This document shows, in pieces, positions 47,891 to 60,173 of a stretch of 64,000 nucleotides of DNA. The stretch's first letter is position 1. Each line of letters starts with the position of its first letter. Position numbers and translations under genes: made by a program. The notes under the pieces were generated by a model. The model was not told the DNA's origin. It saw nothing but the letters and a program-made list of their open reading frames with translations, and searched no databases. Where the stretch lies: the NCBI GenBank assembly GCA_037074705.1, contig CM073593.1, positions 60,181,501 to 60,245,500 on the forward strand. The letters are read 5' to 3'. Origin of the DNA: Zhengitettix transpicula (taxonomy: Eukaryota > Arthropoda > Insecta > Orthoptera > Tetrigidae).

Positions 47891-50800
47891 TATAATTTGT
47901 GGAGGTTATCGCCAGAGGTTCTAAAATATGTCATTTAATCTCGGTATTTTGGCGTGAAAGCCCAAAAAAGCCGAGACACTGCATAACCCAAAATCGATTC
48001 TTATTTTATTATGACACAATTACGATAAAATCATGCACTGCGAACAGATTTGATGAGTGATAGACCATGGGACCATCCATATTTATTAATATTAACCGAA
48101 AGGATTTCAGCTGTTTTGGTGAATTATTATGTGTGAGTTATAATTTACAGTGTTTAAAATATCATATTTAGCAAATATAGTATTTAAATAAATTTGATAC
48201 GTAATTCCCAACAACAGCACATCTATAATGAATCTTTCAATTAGTAGAAGCTTTACTAAAAAAATAGGTATCACATGGTAGGATTTACAGATTCCACGAT
48301 TAAATTTGCAGAAAATGGTCACAGCTGCTCCAAACAGATCATTTTTTCGGAAAATATTATAGCGAGTTGATGCACTTCTCTATTGTTTTTTAGCTTCTTT
48401 TAAATATAAATCACGTCAACATAAAAACCTTAATTAACCCAGTTGTATCTTTTGGAAAATAGAATTAAACTTTCAAAATTGACTTGGTACAGTTCAATGT
48501 AAAATTAAATTAAGTTAATCTCAGTCTGACTTACTGTAAACTCCATGACAACAAAAAATGTTTTGAAAATTCACTACAACCATTATTTAAAAATTCCGTG
48601 AGTTGACCGGAAAAATATTTGTTTAGCCCATAATCTGTTTCAGGTTAAATATGTTTAAATTGATGATTCGTATGTACCAGAAGTGCGTCAAGATTGTACA
48701 CTTACGTGACTTTCCGTGATTGTAGACCTTCCTACTGATACACGATGGGTTTCACATAACTGGAACACAATGAAACATATTCGTCTTACATTAAACTATT
48801 TTTCAGCTTATACATTATTTACCAGCCTTTCGATCCCTTCTGAATAATCCAGAGGAGTGTGATGTCGTGACGGAAGAATTATTTCCGTTGTCTATTCATG
48901 GGGTATAATGTTGATTTACAATTCATAAATTAATGTTTGATCGGCACGCAAAGTTATTTTTCACCATTCGCTTCTATTCGAACACCAAACGTAGGCAACT
49001 TGATGCGTCACCAAATGAAAATTATCAATATGAATATGTATAACGTTTTAAACTGTCGTCAATACCTCAGTTAAATTTGATGATAAAATTTTTCATAAAG
49101 GTATTAATCGACCATTCTTGACCATTTCATCACTATTCAAACTATTGCTCTTGTACAGAATGGTGGCATTTCTAGAATTACTTAAAAATTTCTATTTCGG
49201 AAAACATTTATGTTTTCCACAACAACGTAAGGACAACGTTGGGCGAACAACGTGCCGTCTTTGAACATATTGTGTTTGAAGTGGCCAAATGCTGTGATCC
49301 TCTGTAGTAGCGTGCACTGGCCTCCAGCAGCTTTGATCTCGTCGGTGAGTTACAGGTTGTTAATTAGAGAGGGACACACAATACTAGTCAAACTGGCAAC
49401 CCTGTAATACAAGTATGTGCAGTACGTCATTCTAGTAGGACCCACTATAGGAAATACTCAAATAAGAAAGAGAAAACTTCATCTGAGAAAAGGGTGCTCA
49501 ATTCGCGACCGCAAAATTCGTGTGACTAAACGATTTATTTTTAATTTAGTGCATATTTTTATCATGAACGATCAGTCACTTATCAATAGAATACTGCTTA
49601 AATTACAAAACAAAATCGACTTAAAGTGGTTCTGGAAAAATATGCAGTCTAACAATAAATTTAAAAAAACTACAGTATCCTCAAACTTCTTTCTTTCACC
49701 AACTTCTCAATGCATTAAAAACCATTTCTAACGTGTTTCCACAGTATTATTTTTACAAAATGTACTGTTGGATCTAAATCGATGTGGAGTTTTTCTCTTG
49801 TTATTATCAATTACAATACTCCCTAGTAAGGAAATATTATCAACAATACTCATTTATATTCCATTAAAAATTAATTTTTTACCATTTACGTAACAAATAT
49901 TTATTGAATCAGTTCCTCAGGTTTTTTAAAATAGTTGGGTATCTTTACCAATTTAATTTAGTAATTGAAACATTTTTAATATTTTTACAAGAATTCTATT
50001 TATGTTGTGAAAAAAGACTACCCAAAAGTAGTTTTTGTTGGTATTATTTATAACATTCGTGCTGCATGTGACAAACTTAATATTCTTGAATTTGATCGCC
50101 TCAAACACTCGTCAAACACAAAGTTTGTATATTGTAGGATCTGTAAACACATTATTGTTTATGTTGGACCGAACGACTGCCTATATCTGCTCTAATATAT
50201 ATTATATTATAACCTTGTTTTTAAATAAAAAAAACTTTTCAAGTGTTTCATTCTATATAATAATGTTTTAATTCAATCCGAAAAACTGTTAATTTAATGG
50301 TATGTAAGAGCCTAATAATTGTAACAATTATCTCATATATTGTATAATTTTTGTGTTAATATGTATTTCAATCTACAGAATGATTATTTTTAAAAGTGGA
50401 AATTAAATATTGACTTGATAAAATTTTATTTCTTATTCTCACATTCGATATAAATTGCGATTATTAACATTTATAAATCATCGTACGAGGCTTAAATATC
50501 ACCAAATAATTATATTAACATTTACAGTTTGCAAGAAGACTCAAAAATGTTCACTTTACCTCAGTGACGATCGTGAATGCTGGTGAAGGGAAACCATAGA
50601 TGTGCACACGATTCGACAGGCAATTTTCAAGACACCAATGATAGAAACATATGGCTTCTCCTCTTAAAATGTTGAAGAAAAACTTGTTTCAGTACCTTTA
50701 GAAAAATCTGTTTTATAACCTGAAAAAGTTAATGTCAAAGAGGAAATAAATTTAATCGATTTTTGGCGGCCGTGATGAAATGCGTGCTTTAAAATACTCA

Positions 50801-50920
50801 TTTTATTAAATATATAATTGAACAATCCTTTATTCAACCTTCTTTCAGAATTTTTACATATTTGAGTTCTAGTTGCTGTTTGAAACGTTTCATAAATGCT
50901 TAACATGAACTTGAATTTTT
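47891..50920. other. AT-rich non-coding stretch
   Basis: Frames at 48107-48322 (-), 49417-49731 (+), 50007-50195 (+) and 50035-50271 (+) have no recognisable domain. The 104-codon frame at 49417-49731 is basic and lies partly in a slightly GC-raised patch, but I cannot support it as a gene. Confidence 0.4.
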
Positions 50921-50924
50921 TTAA

Positions 50925-51141
50925 AAATTTCAGGAAATGAATGAAGAATATTACGTGTAAATGATCAAGGTAGTAGAATAGATTCATGAACAGCACAAAT
51001 GCTTCCAAACGAACTTCATCCCTATTGACCATTAAACTGAATTAGAAGAAAAGGAAGGAAATATCTAGGCCGGACCGGGAATCGAACCCGGGACCTCCAC
51101 TTGTTACGCGCGTGCTCTTCCATCTGAGCTATTGTAGTCGA
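50925..51141 (-). repeat. tRNA-derived SINE, copy 3 (best preserved)
   Basis: On the minus strand the tRNA-like head starts at about 51141. It has an A-box region ATAGCTCAGATGGAAGAGC (51113-51131) and a perfect B-box GGTTCGATTCC in CCCGGGTTCGATTCCCGG (about 51073-51090). The anticodon loop position reads AAC (valine-like), but the acceptor ends do not pair and the anticodon stem pairs at only about three of five positions, so it is not a functional tRNA. The body follows with TAATTCAGTTTAATGG and GAAGTTCGTTTGGAAGCATT, the same as at 12320-12995. Confidence 0.7.
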
Positions 51142-52997
51142 CTTCCTGTCACGTACGAGACTTTGTATTTGTATTTCGTAAAGTAATGATTAATCAATAG
51201 CCAAAACCAGAAAAGGAAATTTTGTACATCTATCTTCCCCCACAGCCTCTTGATGCAGAAAATGGTGTGTATGTCTGTGATTCTTAACATAGTTCCTTTA
51301 TCACTTACGAGTATCAATATCTCTAGTTAGCTGAGTTTCTACAAAGTCTATAGGAATAGTGAGTAAATTTTAACTCTTTGAAATAAATGTGAAGATTTTC
51401 TTCAAAAATGTATCAAAAACGCAAATGTTTCATTATTATTACATAGTAAAGCGTACTTGAATGTCGCTGAGCCACGTTGAAGACGGACCAACCCCAAAAC
51501 GTAAGTTGTTGGGTCCTGTCCTTTTAATATTTTATGGCACTTTGCAATTATAGTCAAATGTTAGTAAACGAGTGACTTCAACACTTTTTCCACCCTTAGT
51601 TGTAAATTCAAAGAGAAGACGAGCTGAGTCGAGGTGACGCGACTTCCTGCGCCGCGGGCTGGAATGTCTGAACTGAACGCAAGTTAAAGTTTCTCTTCTG
51701 CAAGGCCTGTCCCGCTAATTTCGCCCTTTCCTCCTCCTTATCTCATGCTAGGAGCGTCTTATCTTGAAACTTTCCTCTTGAATTTCAATTTCGCAGCAGA
51801 TCTGCACACTAAAGAGAGCACTTGCTTAGGGGACGGCACTTTCACGAGGAATTGGGTTTTTCGATTTCCGTTCGATGCGTGATGCTGTAAAACTCAAGTA
51901 ACGTCTGGGGGCACTCTAATAATTAAAAATTATTTTCATTTTATATAAAAAGTCTTTTCGTAAAAAAAGTATTTAATCTGCTGTATTTATTGGCTAGTAT
52001 ACGGGCTTTAAAAAGAACTCAATTTTGTCAATCTGTCTAAAAATGTGTGGATTTTAAAAACTCCTTAAGAATGTATTATTATACGTGTAAACAGGATATT
52101 AATCCAAGTAATTTATAAAACTCGTTAATTATTAGTTTAAGATTAGTTCTGGTCTGTGAGGATATTATTAGCCCCACTTTTACACAAGCAGATGCAAGCT
52201 GCATTTTCACACCGCACGAATCAAAAAAATTTTGGGAACCAAAAACAAAATAAATGTGCATCCTTTTCATTGATTCATGCTATTTACGTCTATGATAGTC
52301 TCGTTTACAGCCAGTTAAACATAAGCGTCTCTGGCTAGCTTTCCATCTGTAGATATTCGTCTTCACGATTTCGTGAACTACCTCTACAAAGGTCAAACGG
52401 TTTACAGTTCTATAAAATATGTCGAATTGTACTTTGAAGATGTACACTACGATTAACGCGCTTGTGGTTTTCATCATTGCGGTTGGATGGTGGTATTAAG
52501 CGTGGTTTCCCTTCCATTCTGGCAGTATATAGAGAGCTGTGTTATCTTGGTAGGGCTGGAGGAGGGAAACTAGTGGCCAGGGGTTAATCTGTGTACACTG
52601 CTCATCATCTACAGATTACAGCAGCCCTAGTGTCCCCGTGGGCCGCAGTTTATGCAGATCACCGTCATCTGCTTCGAGTGAAGCACTCGCTACAACGCAG
52701 CTAACTACTTACTCTAGACCAAGAGCCCAAGGGCAAGGCAACAGACATTCAGAGTTTAACTTCGTTAATATTCCTCTCAGGAAATTTACGAATGCTGTTC
52801 AACGTCCCGATTGACATTTACTTGAAATAAGTATAATAAAGAGCTAACTTGAAAGTTAGTAAAACTAAAATCTTACGGAGGAATATGTACTTGACTCTAA
52901 ATTCATTATAACGTACAATTTGTTAATGGTAAATATCTCAGTGTTATATCGTCAAATTATAAATTTAATATAAGTTAAATACTGTGTAGATCTATGG
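51142..52997. other. Non-coding stretch with GC-raised patches
   Basis: GC-raised patches lie at about 51600-51900 and 52490-52760. Short antisense frames near 52080-52480 are unrecognised. No repeat copy was matched. Confidence 0.4.
52986..52997 (+). repeat. Left target duplication of family B copy 5
   Basis: GTAGATCTATGG matches GTATATCTATGG at 53523-53534 in 11 of 12 bases, directly after the A-run. Confidence 0.7.
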
Positions 52998-53522
52998 GAT
53001 CGAAGAAGCCTGTGAGAGCTGTTCTTTCGCAGGCAGAACCTTTCTGGAGAGACACAGAGGGCTACCTTTGGGGATGTCTTTTCATCTCTCCGTTGTTGAA
53101 CTAAGGTTCCTACAAGCCGAGGCACCTCGAGACGTATACGTTCCGGGGTTGCAGACCTTCGGCATACAGTAAGAACTGTCCGCTATTCCTAAAGGAATAG
53201 TCGGCCAGCTGCCTCCTATAAGGTAGAGGCACGGAGAAGGGAAGCTGCGTCTTCACATAAAAACCTTCTCCCGCCATCGGAATGGCGTGGGACAAGTATC
53301 AAATTCCCGATCTACCTGATGCAGGTATTCTAGGGTTGGTCCTCCATCACTTTTAGGCGAATGCCGGGTAGGATCCTTAAACTATTGCCCGGGGGCCCTA
53401 GTTAACCCTTGGCTACCTTCCTCTACCCTTCCACATCCCCCCTTTCAAATCCCTTCCTATTCTATTAAAGGGGAGTTGTCACCATGTGGGTTACCCTCAT
53501 GTAGCCTGCTGCTCTAAAAAAT
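52998..53522 (+). mobile_element. Family B A-tailed element, copy 5 (full length)
   Basis: A 525-bp copy bounded by 12-bp target duplications. It has a single 5' hairpin (GCCTGTGAGAG against TTCGCAGGC), then CTAAGGTTCCTACAAGCCGA, GAATAGTCGGCCAGCTGCC, CGCCATCGGAATGGCGTGGG, GCCGGGTAGGATCC and GGGGGCCCTAGTTAACCC, and ends CTCATGTAGCCTGCTGCTCT plus an A-run. The C/G pair around CATCGGAATGG is itself a small palindrome. The 61-codon minus frame inside it is not conserved in other copies. Confidence 0.78.
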
Positions 53523-53534
53523 GTATATCTATGG

Positions 53535-55660
53535 TTACCTCTTTATGAGTTCAATTTCAATATATCTTTCCGAGATGTCTTGTACAATACATTCTTTAAC
53601 CCTCTTATTCAATAACAGCCCTTCTCATGAAAACTTTATATATGAAAAAATACATATTAGTTCCGTTCTTGGATTGTGGCCCACTGCCACTTCTCTCAGA
53701 CATAAATACATCAAGCTTAATTAAAAATATATCTAGTCCAAGATACCACAATTCTCGGATTGCTCATTGAAAAATTATATTTTAGATTAACATGTTAGAT
53801 TCGAATACTGGTGATTTACTCCCTTACTTTCAAACGGTTGTCGTCCTTCGTTTATCATAGAAACTTTTAATGTTTGCCTGATTTTAAACAATTTCTGTAA
53901 TGTCATAAAAATATTGTAAATAACACATTACATCAACAAAAGTACACTTAACGTTTACTTTCTCTTTATATGACTGTTTTGCGCAATTATTATCTATAGT
54001 CCTTTTATTTCATCTTGTTCATCCATACCAATTGTAGTTGGCTCGATCACGAAACCACTCCTCGGCTCTATAGCAAGTCTAATATTCTCCAATTTTTTTT
54101 TGTGCTCAATGATAAAATTCGTGGACAAGTAAAATATTTCAATTATAGCGTGACAATAGTATGTGAAATAATCAAAGATTTCAAAGATTATTTACTCATT
54201 ATTGAAGGTATCGGAATAATGATGTGTGGCGGTTTCAACATTTACGTTACCCTGTAATTACTCGAGAACCTCCCGGCTTAAAACTGTTTGCACGGCAAGG
54301 ATCCACGTTGAACTTACAACTCAGAGCATATTAACTTGTTTATAAGTCTGGTGGAGTTACAGCAATAAGAAGATTTGCATAAGCTGTTAAGCTTCTCAGG
54401 CGTACTGACGGACTGCAGGAATGTGTCCTATTGTGCACAGCTGAGGAGCTTAATCCTACTTTCACAAGAATAACGCCTTAGCGATAGAATCCGTTGTATA
54501 GTAAGCTAATAATTACTGCGCTCTCGTCACGTTTAATATTTTGCATTGTTGTATGAATGGATACGTAATTACATATACTCACGCAAAATATTGATTCAGA
54601 AACATTTGATCTTGCTATATCTTTTCCAAATGATTCGAAGGGGTTGTAGCGTCGTAAAAAGTTTTACACTAATAAGTTAATTACACATTTACATAAAATT
54701 TTAATACTTAATAGTCATAGAATCGAGAAATTACCAAATAATATCTACCACTGTTTTATGGATATGCTAACTTTTAAAAAATTTAAATTATTAGAACACT
54801 TTTACTCCAGCCACTTTTAAAGGTTAACCAACGCTGTACTTCTGTTACAGCATTTAATAATTGAGGAATTATGGTAATTTACAATTAAAAATTAAAATAC
54901 TAGTATTCCACGTACAATGTATATACACAATGTGTTACAATTGAGTCATTAATATATGCGTCTCAGGTTAACAAAACACAAGCACATAAAGTTGTTGTGT
55001 AGGTAGAATTAGTATGGGCGTGCCTCCGCCATCTTTTACGAGTCTCACGCCCCGCAGCTGTGAAACACGAGCAGGGAATTTCCATATCCGCGAGCGTGTT
55101 TATCTCGTGGTTAGCGGCACATAAACTTGCTAATGGCAGCGTCTGCAGAACGCCGCCACCTGCTTCAGCCAACTAGAGCCTTCTCCTTTCCTATATGTCC
55201 ACATCTCTCAGCTACGTCAATCGTAAATTCTTCTTACTGCAATGATAGGCTAGGTGGACGAGATAAAAGCTTTTACACGTTTCATGTGACTTTACACCGT
55301 GGAACCCTCACGAATTATTGCCAGAAGGTGAATTTATCAACCACGAATTATCCAGTAAAGTGCTAAAATCGGCTGAAGGTCTCAGTGCAAAGGAAAAACC
55401 ATGAAGAGACGTAGTGATGTCTTGACATTAGGATTTAAAAAATTATTTTCAACAGATAAATAAGTCAATGCTCTTCTAGAAGAGAATATCAGAAGAATTA
55501 AATGAAAAAGGTATTTAATTTTGTAGATCATAACATACTGTTGAACAAGAGATATTAGTGGAATATATTTTTTATTCAAATAATACCTTCAAAATAGAAT
55601 ACAAAGGGTTATATTGAAGAATTATTTCTTAGGTAAAATATATGTATCAGATTAAGGAAT
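53535..55660. other. Non-coding stretch with GC-raised patches
   Basis: GC-raised patches lie at about 54270-54480 (with ATTTGCAT at 54373-54380) and 55000-55200. Frames at 53521-53724, 54015-54257 and 55127-55366 (+), and 54963-55172 and 55382-55579 (-), show no recognisable domains. Confidence 0.4.
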
Positions 55661-55664
55661 AATT

Positions 55665-55745
55665 AAGATTGGAGTCCCGCAGGGTTCAGTATCAGGGTTT
55701 GACCACTTGTTATATATGAAGCAAATTAACCTTGTCAGCGTAGAT
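55665..55745 (+). pseudogene. Short reverse transcriptase relic of a non-LTR retroelement
   Basis: The frame reads KIGVPQGSVSGFDHLLYM followed by KQINL. This matches the GVPQGS(V/I)LGPLLF.LYINDL segment just before the catalytic aspartates of non-LTR reverse transcriptases. The catalytic FADD segment is missing. Its frame and position show that it is not part of the relic at 55953-56633, because that one carries its own GVPQGS segment. Confidence 0.55.
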
Positions 55746-55746
55746 T

Positions 55747-55748
<2 letters not shown>

Positions 55749-55779
<31 letters not shown>
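55749..55779. repeat. (AT)n microsatellite
   Basis: An uninterrupted AT dinucleotide run between the two reverse transcriptase relics. Confidence 0.9.
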
Positions 55780-55781
<2 letters not shown>

Positions 55782-55952
55782 TCATAAACTGAAATATATA
55801 ATATATATAAATGTACTATCGAGACGTATCGCAGGTCATTGTAATGATGTATCCAACTTTACTTTCCAGAAAAACATATTCATGTTATTTATATTAATTC
55901 TTTCTACCCCGTACGATGATTACTGTATTGGCTCATACAATCAAAATCTGAT

Positions 55953-56633
55953 GAAATAATATTATTACTAAACCCTGGTGCAAACCCGTATATTGTAGCG
56001 TCCTATAGATCAATAAACCCCCTATCTACCATATAAAAACTATTTGAAAAACTTCTGCTTTACAAACTAAGTCCTCACCCATAAAAAAAAACAAATCACC
56101 AATTTGGTTTCAGATATTGTCATTAAACAATACAGCAGTGGCATAGATTCGTCAATTAAATTCTTGTGACTCTCAAAGATAAAATATATTCTCCTATATG
56201 ATTCCTTGATATAATCCAGGCATTTATCTTTATAAAATAAACCCCATCTTCCATACTATCTCAAGTTATTTAAGTCATATCTATGTGATTGAAAATATCA
56301 AACATGAGTTAATGGAGAACTGTCAGTTAGATCGGGCGTACCACAGGGCAGCGTCTTAGGACCTACCTTCTATACACCTCAGAATTTTCCGACAACATCG
56401 ACACTTCAAATTGTTATTTTTGTCGATGATAACGTTTTACTCTCCAGTCACCTAACTGCCTCACCAAATCTGCAACATCACTTAAATATCTTACAAAAAA
56501 AAGGACAGAAAACTGGAAAATAAAAATAAACGAAAATAAATCTCCACAAATAACATTAACTTTGAGAAAGGGTGAATGCCCTTCAGGCTCATTCAGTTAC
56601 GTGACAATATATAAAGCAAATCATGAATACTAA
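55953..56633 (+). pseudogene. Jockey-like LINE reverse transcriptase relic
   Basis: Frame 1 reads NPGANPYIVASYRSINPLST, a stop, then KLFEKLLLYKLSPH, NHQFGFRYCH, FVN and FLDIIQAF. These correspond to the KPGK..SYRPISLLP, SKLFEKLL, HQFGFR..HST and FLDI..AFD blocks of Jockey-clade enzymes. After a frameshift near 56310 it continues SVRSGVPQGSVLGPTF then VIFVDDNVLL, where the usual FADD box is FVDD. A second shift in an A-run near 56495 restores WKIKINENKS. At least eight stops and two frameshifts show that it is dead. The N-terminal endonuclease and the 3' tail were not found. Confidence 0.75.
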
Positions 56634-56989
56634 TAAAAGATATGGTAGCTTCAACAATTTGTATTAAGTATTTCAAAAATTTCAGTCTAAAATCAAGTCT
56701 TCAAATTTACCGCTCAGTTGGTATTAAATTTACTTATCGTTTAAATAAATATTTAAAGATCATGTTAAATTTGGCTCAACAAAGTTAATTTTTTGTTAAA
56801 AATGATGTAATGTTTTTCCCAACTATTTCAGTTCTTCCTGTCTGGATTTTTTGAGCATTAATGCTGCCGCAATTCTCCCGCATCGCAGAAACAAAATGCA
56901 TACGTAAATGTAACAGGTGTTCTTTTTTTATGTTATAAAATACGCTCTACGTATAATGACAATGGTTTTAGAGGATTTTTCGTCTAATA

Positions 56990-57300
56990 ATCTGCAACAC
57001 TGAGCTCTCAGTTAGGTCGAAGTTGAGTTTCTGTTGGCCCTCATGCAGAGCGCGTCTCTGTCGCCATTCACAGCAAACGGACCGGAACTGTGTTAAACAG
57101 TTTGCCGCTTGTATACTGCACATTTGTTTTTATAGGACCCCCGTTCTGCTGGCTTCCTGTAACGTCACCGTCCGCTGTGACTCTACGCTTTAATGCGAAC
57201 ACTCCACACCACTTTGTAACCATTACAAAGCCCCGTCGCAGCAGACAAAACTCTCTGAACCTAGTTTGGTATTCATTGAGAACTTCTGATTCCACCTAAC
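56990..57300. other. GC-raised patch open on both strands
   Basis: Overlapping frames at 57068-57295 (-) and 57090-57299 (+) are both unrecognised. The sharp composition edges and openness on both strands suggest either a dispersed repeat or constrained DNA. No second copy was seen in the window. Confidence 0.3.
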
Positions 57301-60135
57301 CAGAATAAGTAAGAAGTATCAAATATATTTATCAGTAGGTATGTTTCTTAATAGAGTTGTTTAAACCCGTTTTAAAGAATAGTATACGATGAGCTGTATT
57401 AAAATTTCGCTTTTTATAACTATTTAAACGTACTTCTATCGCGTCTTAATTAATATATTATAATATGTGCATTCAGTACAATATTTTAAATTACTTACTG
57501 TAATGTTTTCTCAAGTAACGCCTTTACTATGTTGATTTTAAAAATACCGTTCAATACTTTATTAAATGTTTCTTCTCTCACCAGGATAAGGATTGGTATA
57601 ATTACTTTCTGAAAGAACGAAACTTTTGTCATGCGTTTGTGCCGACGGTAGTGCGATGTCTTACGAGACGTATGTAGCGGTTTCCCATTGTCATGTCCAC
57701 ATTAGAACGGTTTTGACATCACGAGTATTTCGTTGCCTCAGCGTGAACTGCGGGTTGCATCTTCTGATCCTGAGAGCTAATTTCACCGATGGTTCCAGAA
57801 ACTCTATCCGTTCAAATTCACAAATTAACCTCTCTCTATTTTTTCCTCTGTCCCCATCTGAAAAACTGAAACAGTAGAGTCATTATTTTAGAACAATGTT
57901 TGGAACTTTCGCACATCATAGCATTATTGCTGATTACAAAATAAATTAACTACACCCCCACAAAGTCAAACGACGTATTTTAATTAATTCCTGTTACATG
58001 TGATTTTATGACCGCACGGACTCGCACATCTTTGATGGCCATGAATTCTCAAAATCCCTGTGAATTCCACGAAATTATTTCCAACATTTTGTTTGTGTAC
58101 TAAAAAAGAAAAGACCATATGTTAATGGTTGACCACATGCTCAGCACGCAAAATCTAAACTTGCGGTTTATTGTTTCTTCAAATAGACCACCTTTATAAC
58201 AACTTAAAATTTTTACTACACATCCGAATCACCTGAAGGTTTCTTATCGGTTCGTAGCCCACAAAATGTAATACGTTCTAATAATTTAAATATAAAATTA
58301 ACATGGAGACTAGGAAAAATTTTGAAGTTCACTCACGTTTTACCTAGAACTCAGTTAATTGCAAGAACAGCTATTCTTTTTATACTGGTGAAAATAAATA
58401 ATAAAATTCGTTATTTGGATTTCACGAAGTTTCTGAGTCGGAGTTCAATTTCAAGTTGAAGTCCGCAATCATCTAGGCACATCCCAGTTACTGCGTCAGC
58501 GGCCAGAGCATTAATGAAATTACCGGGCTCTTTAGTAATTCCTGCTCGTCCACAAGGGAGGATTCGTTGTGATAATTGCGGAGGGGCCTTCTAAATGAAT
58601 TGATGAGAGAACTGCTGTCAGAGAAGAATTTTAGTACGTAACTCACGGACTACCGTCCAAGACACACGTTTCCTTCTCTTTATGGCACTTTAAGTGCAGA
58701 CGAATCAATCTTAAGTTAACTAACCGAGTAATGATATTCGCTCGAAAGTTTGGGTGCTCGTATTCTTTGAGAAACAACACTCATTTTGGGAAAAGTAGTA
58801 TAATTCATTACTCAAATTTCAATCGCACATCTATGACCTCCATATTACAGATTGTATTCGTGTTTTCTCGGTTTTGTTACATAATTGTGTCAACAAATGA
58901 AAGAGCTATTTTCGTAAGCTGTCGTCGAGTCGAACCAACGAGTTGATCGGATAATGGCAATGAACAACCATTCGGTGGCTTTGTGTGTTCATTACATAAT
59001 GATTGCATAAAAACTCTTAAATTCATCATTTTCCTTCATTTAGAATAAATTAGTTCTTAAAAAAAGTAGTAATGTCATTCCCAAACGAAATCAAAGGACA
59101 GAAGAGTTTACTTTTCCAAAGTATTCAAGGTCTCAATTGAGTCAATAATTCTTATGTAAAGACAGATTTAAACATTCACAAATACAAGAAACAGATTTAA
59201 AAAAAATGAACTTCCATTAGTCACATGACGTTTCATTACAAATATAATTGCTATTTTCCACCTAATATAGAGAGTTCAAGCCTATTCTAATTCAAGGAAC
59301 AATACTTGAAAACTTTATACGCTAATCTGAAGACTCGCTGAAATGTATTTTAAAAAAACATTGAAAAAACCTAGAATGATACATAAAATTGATTATGTAA
59401 AGCATACATTCATCAGTTCCTTTTTGGAAAATCTTCAGATGCAGATAGACCTATAACAAAGCATCATAAATTCTAATTAAATTATTATCATTTTTCACGT
59501 TAAGAGCTAAACTACTGAACCTAATGTGCAGTATTTACTCATCAATCATGAATAAATTATTCTTGCAGAACACGCATTGCAATTTAAACTATTAATTTCG
59601 TAAATAACAATATGTTTGACCAAAATGTTTAATTCATTTTTAATATATTTGGGTAAGTTTAAATTATTGGAAGATTGAAAAAATAGCAATAATATTATAA
59701 TTATCAAATAAGTCAATAAATGTATTGAATATTCTCAAAAAAATGTAGAATTGTGAAAATCAATATAGTATTAGGCTTTATAACTTGAGAATTTTTACAG
59801 GATTTAATTTTAACTATTAAATTATGACAATTTAAACACAAATATATCATGAATAGATTAGTGATTTATACTCACAAATGTAAATTCTTTCCTCCTCGAA
59901 AATATTATTTACTGTTTCTTAGGCACTTATAAACTCCGCTCCCCTAGGCAAAATTTTTAAATATCTCAATACTTAAAAATAAAAATGATTTGTTTGATAT
60001 TTAAAATATGTTGTAATATATGTACCTAAAATATTTATTACAAAACTGTTCACGAAAAATTACTGTCATTTAAAAAATCAACCACTATAATACAAACTTC
60101 TCCTCTTATTGTAAGTCTTAAATTCAAAATAAAAG

Positions 60136-60136
<1 letters not shown>
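57301..60136. other. Mostly AT-rich non-coding stretch
   Basis: GC-raised patches lie at about 57620-57880 and 58430-58700. The 83-codon frame at 57626-57877 (+) has no recognisable domain. Nothing else was recognised. Confidence 0.4.

Positions 60137-60171
<35 letters not shown>
60137..60171. repeat. (TA)n microsatellite
   Basis: A pure TA dinucleotide tract of about 35 bp. Confidence 0.9.

Positions 60172-60173
<2 letters not shown>

Noticed and set aside
50664..51032. The longest frame in the window, 122 codons on the minus strand
   Set aside because: Its first part is the SINE body at 50925-51141, and the rest is AT-rich with no recognisable domain.
51073..51135. A valine-type tRNA gene on the minus strand
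   Set aside because: The A and B boxes are good, but the acceptor arm does not pair and the anticodon stem is broken; the body that follows recurs as a SINE.
52640..52690. A possible reverse transcriptase catalytic box (EADD on the minus strand)
   Set aside because: The surrounding residues do not fit any reverse transcriptase block, and the match is only four residues.
57068..57299. A 75-codon minus frame with an antisense 69-codon frame
   Set aside because: No family was recognised, and openness on both strands argues against coding.
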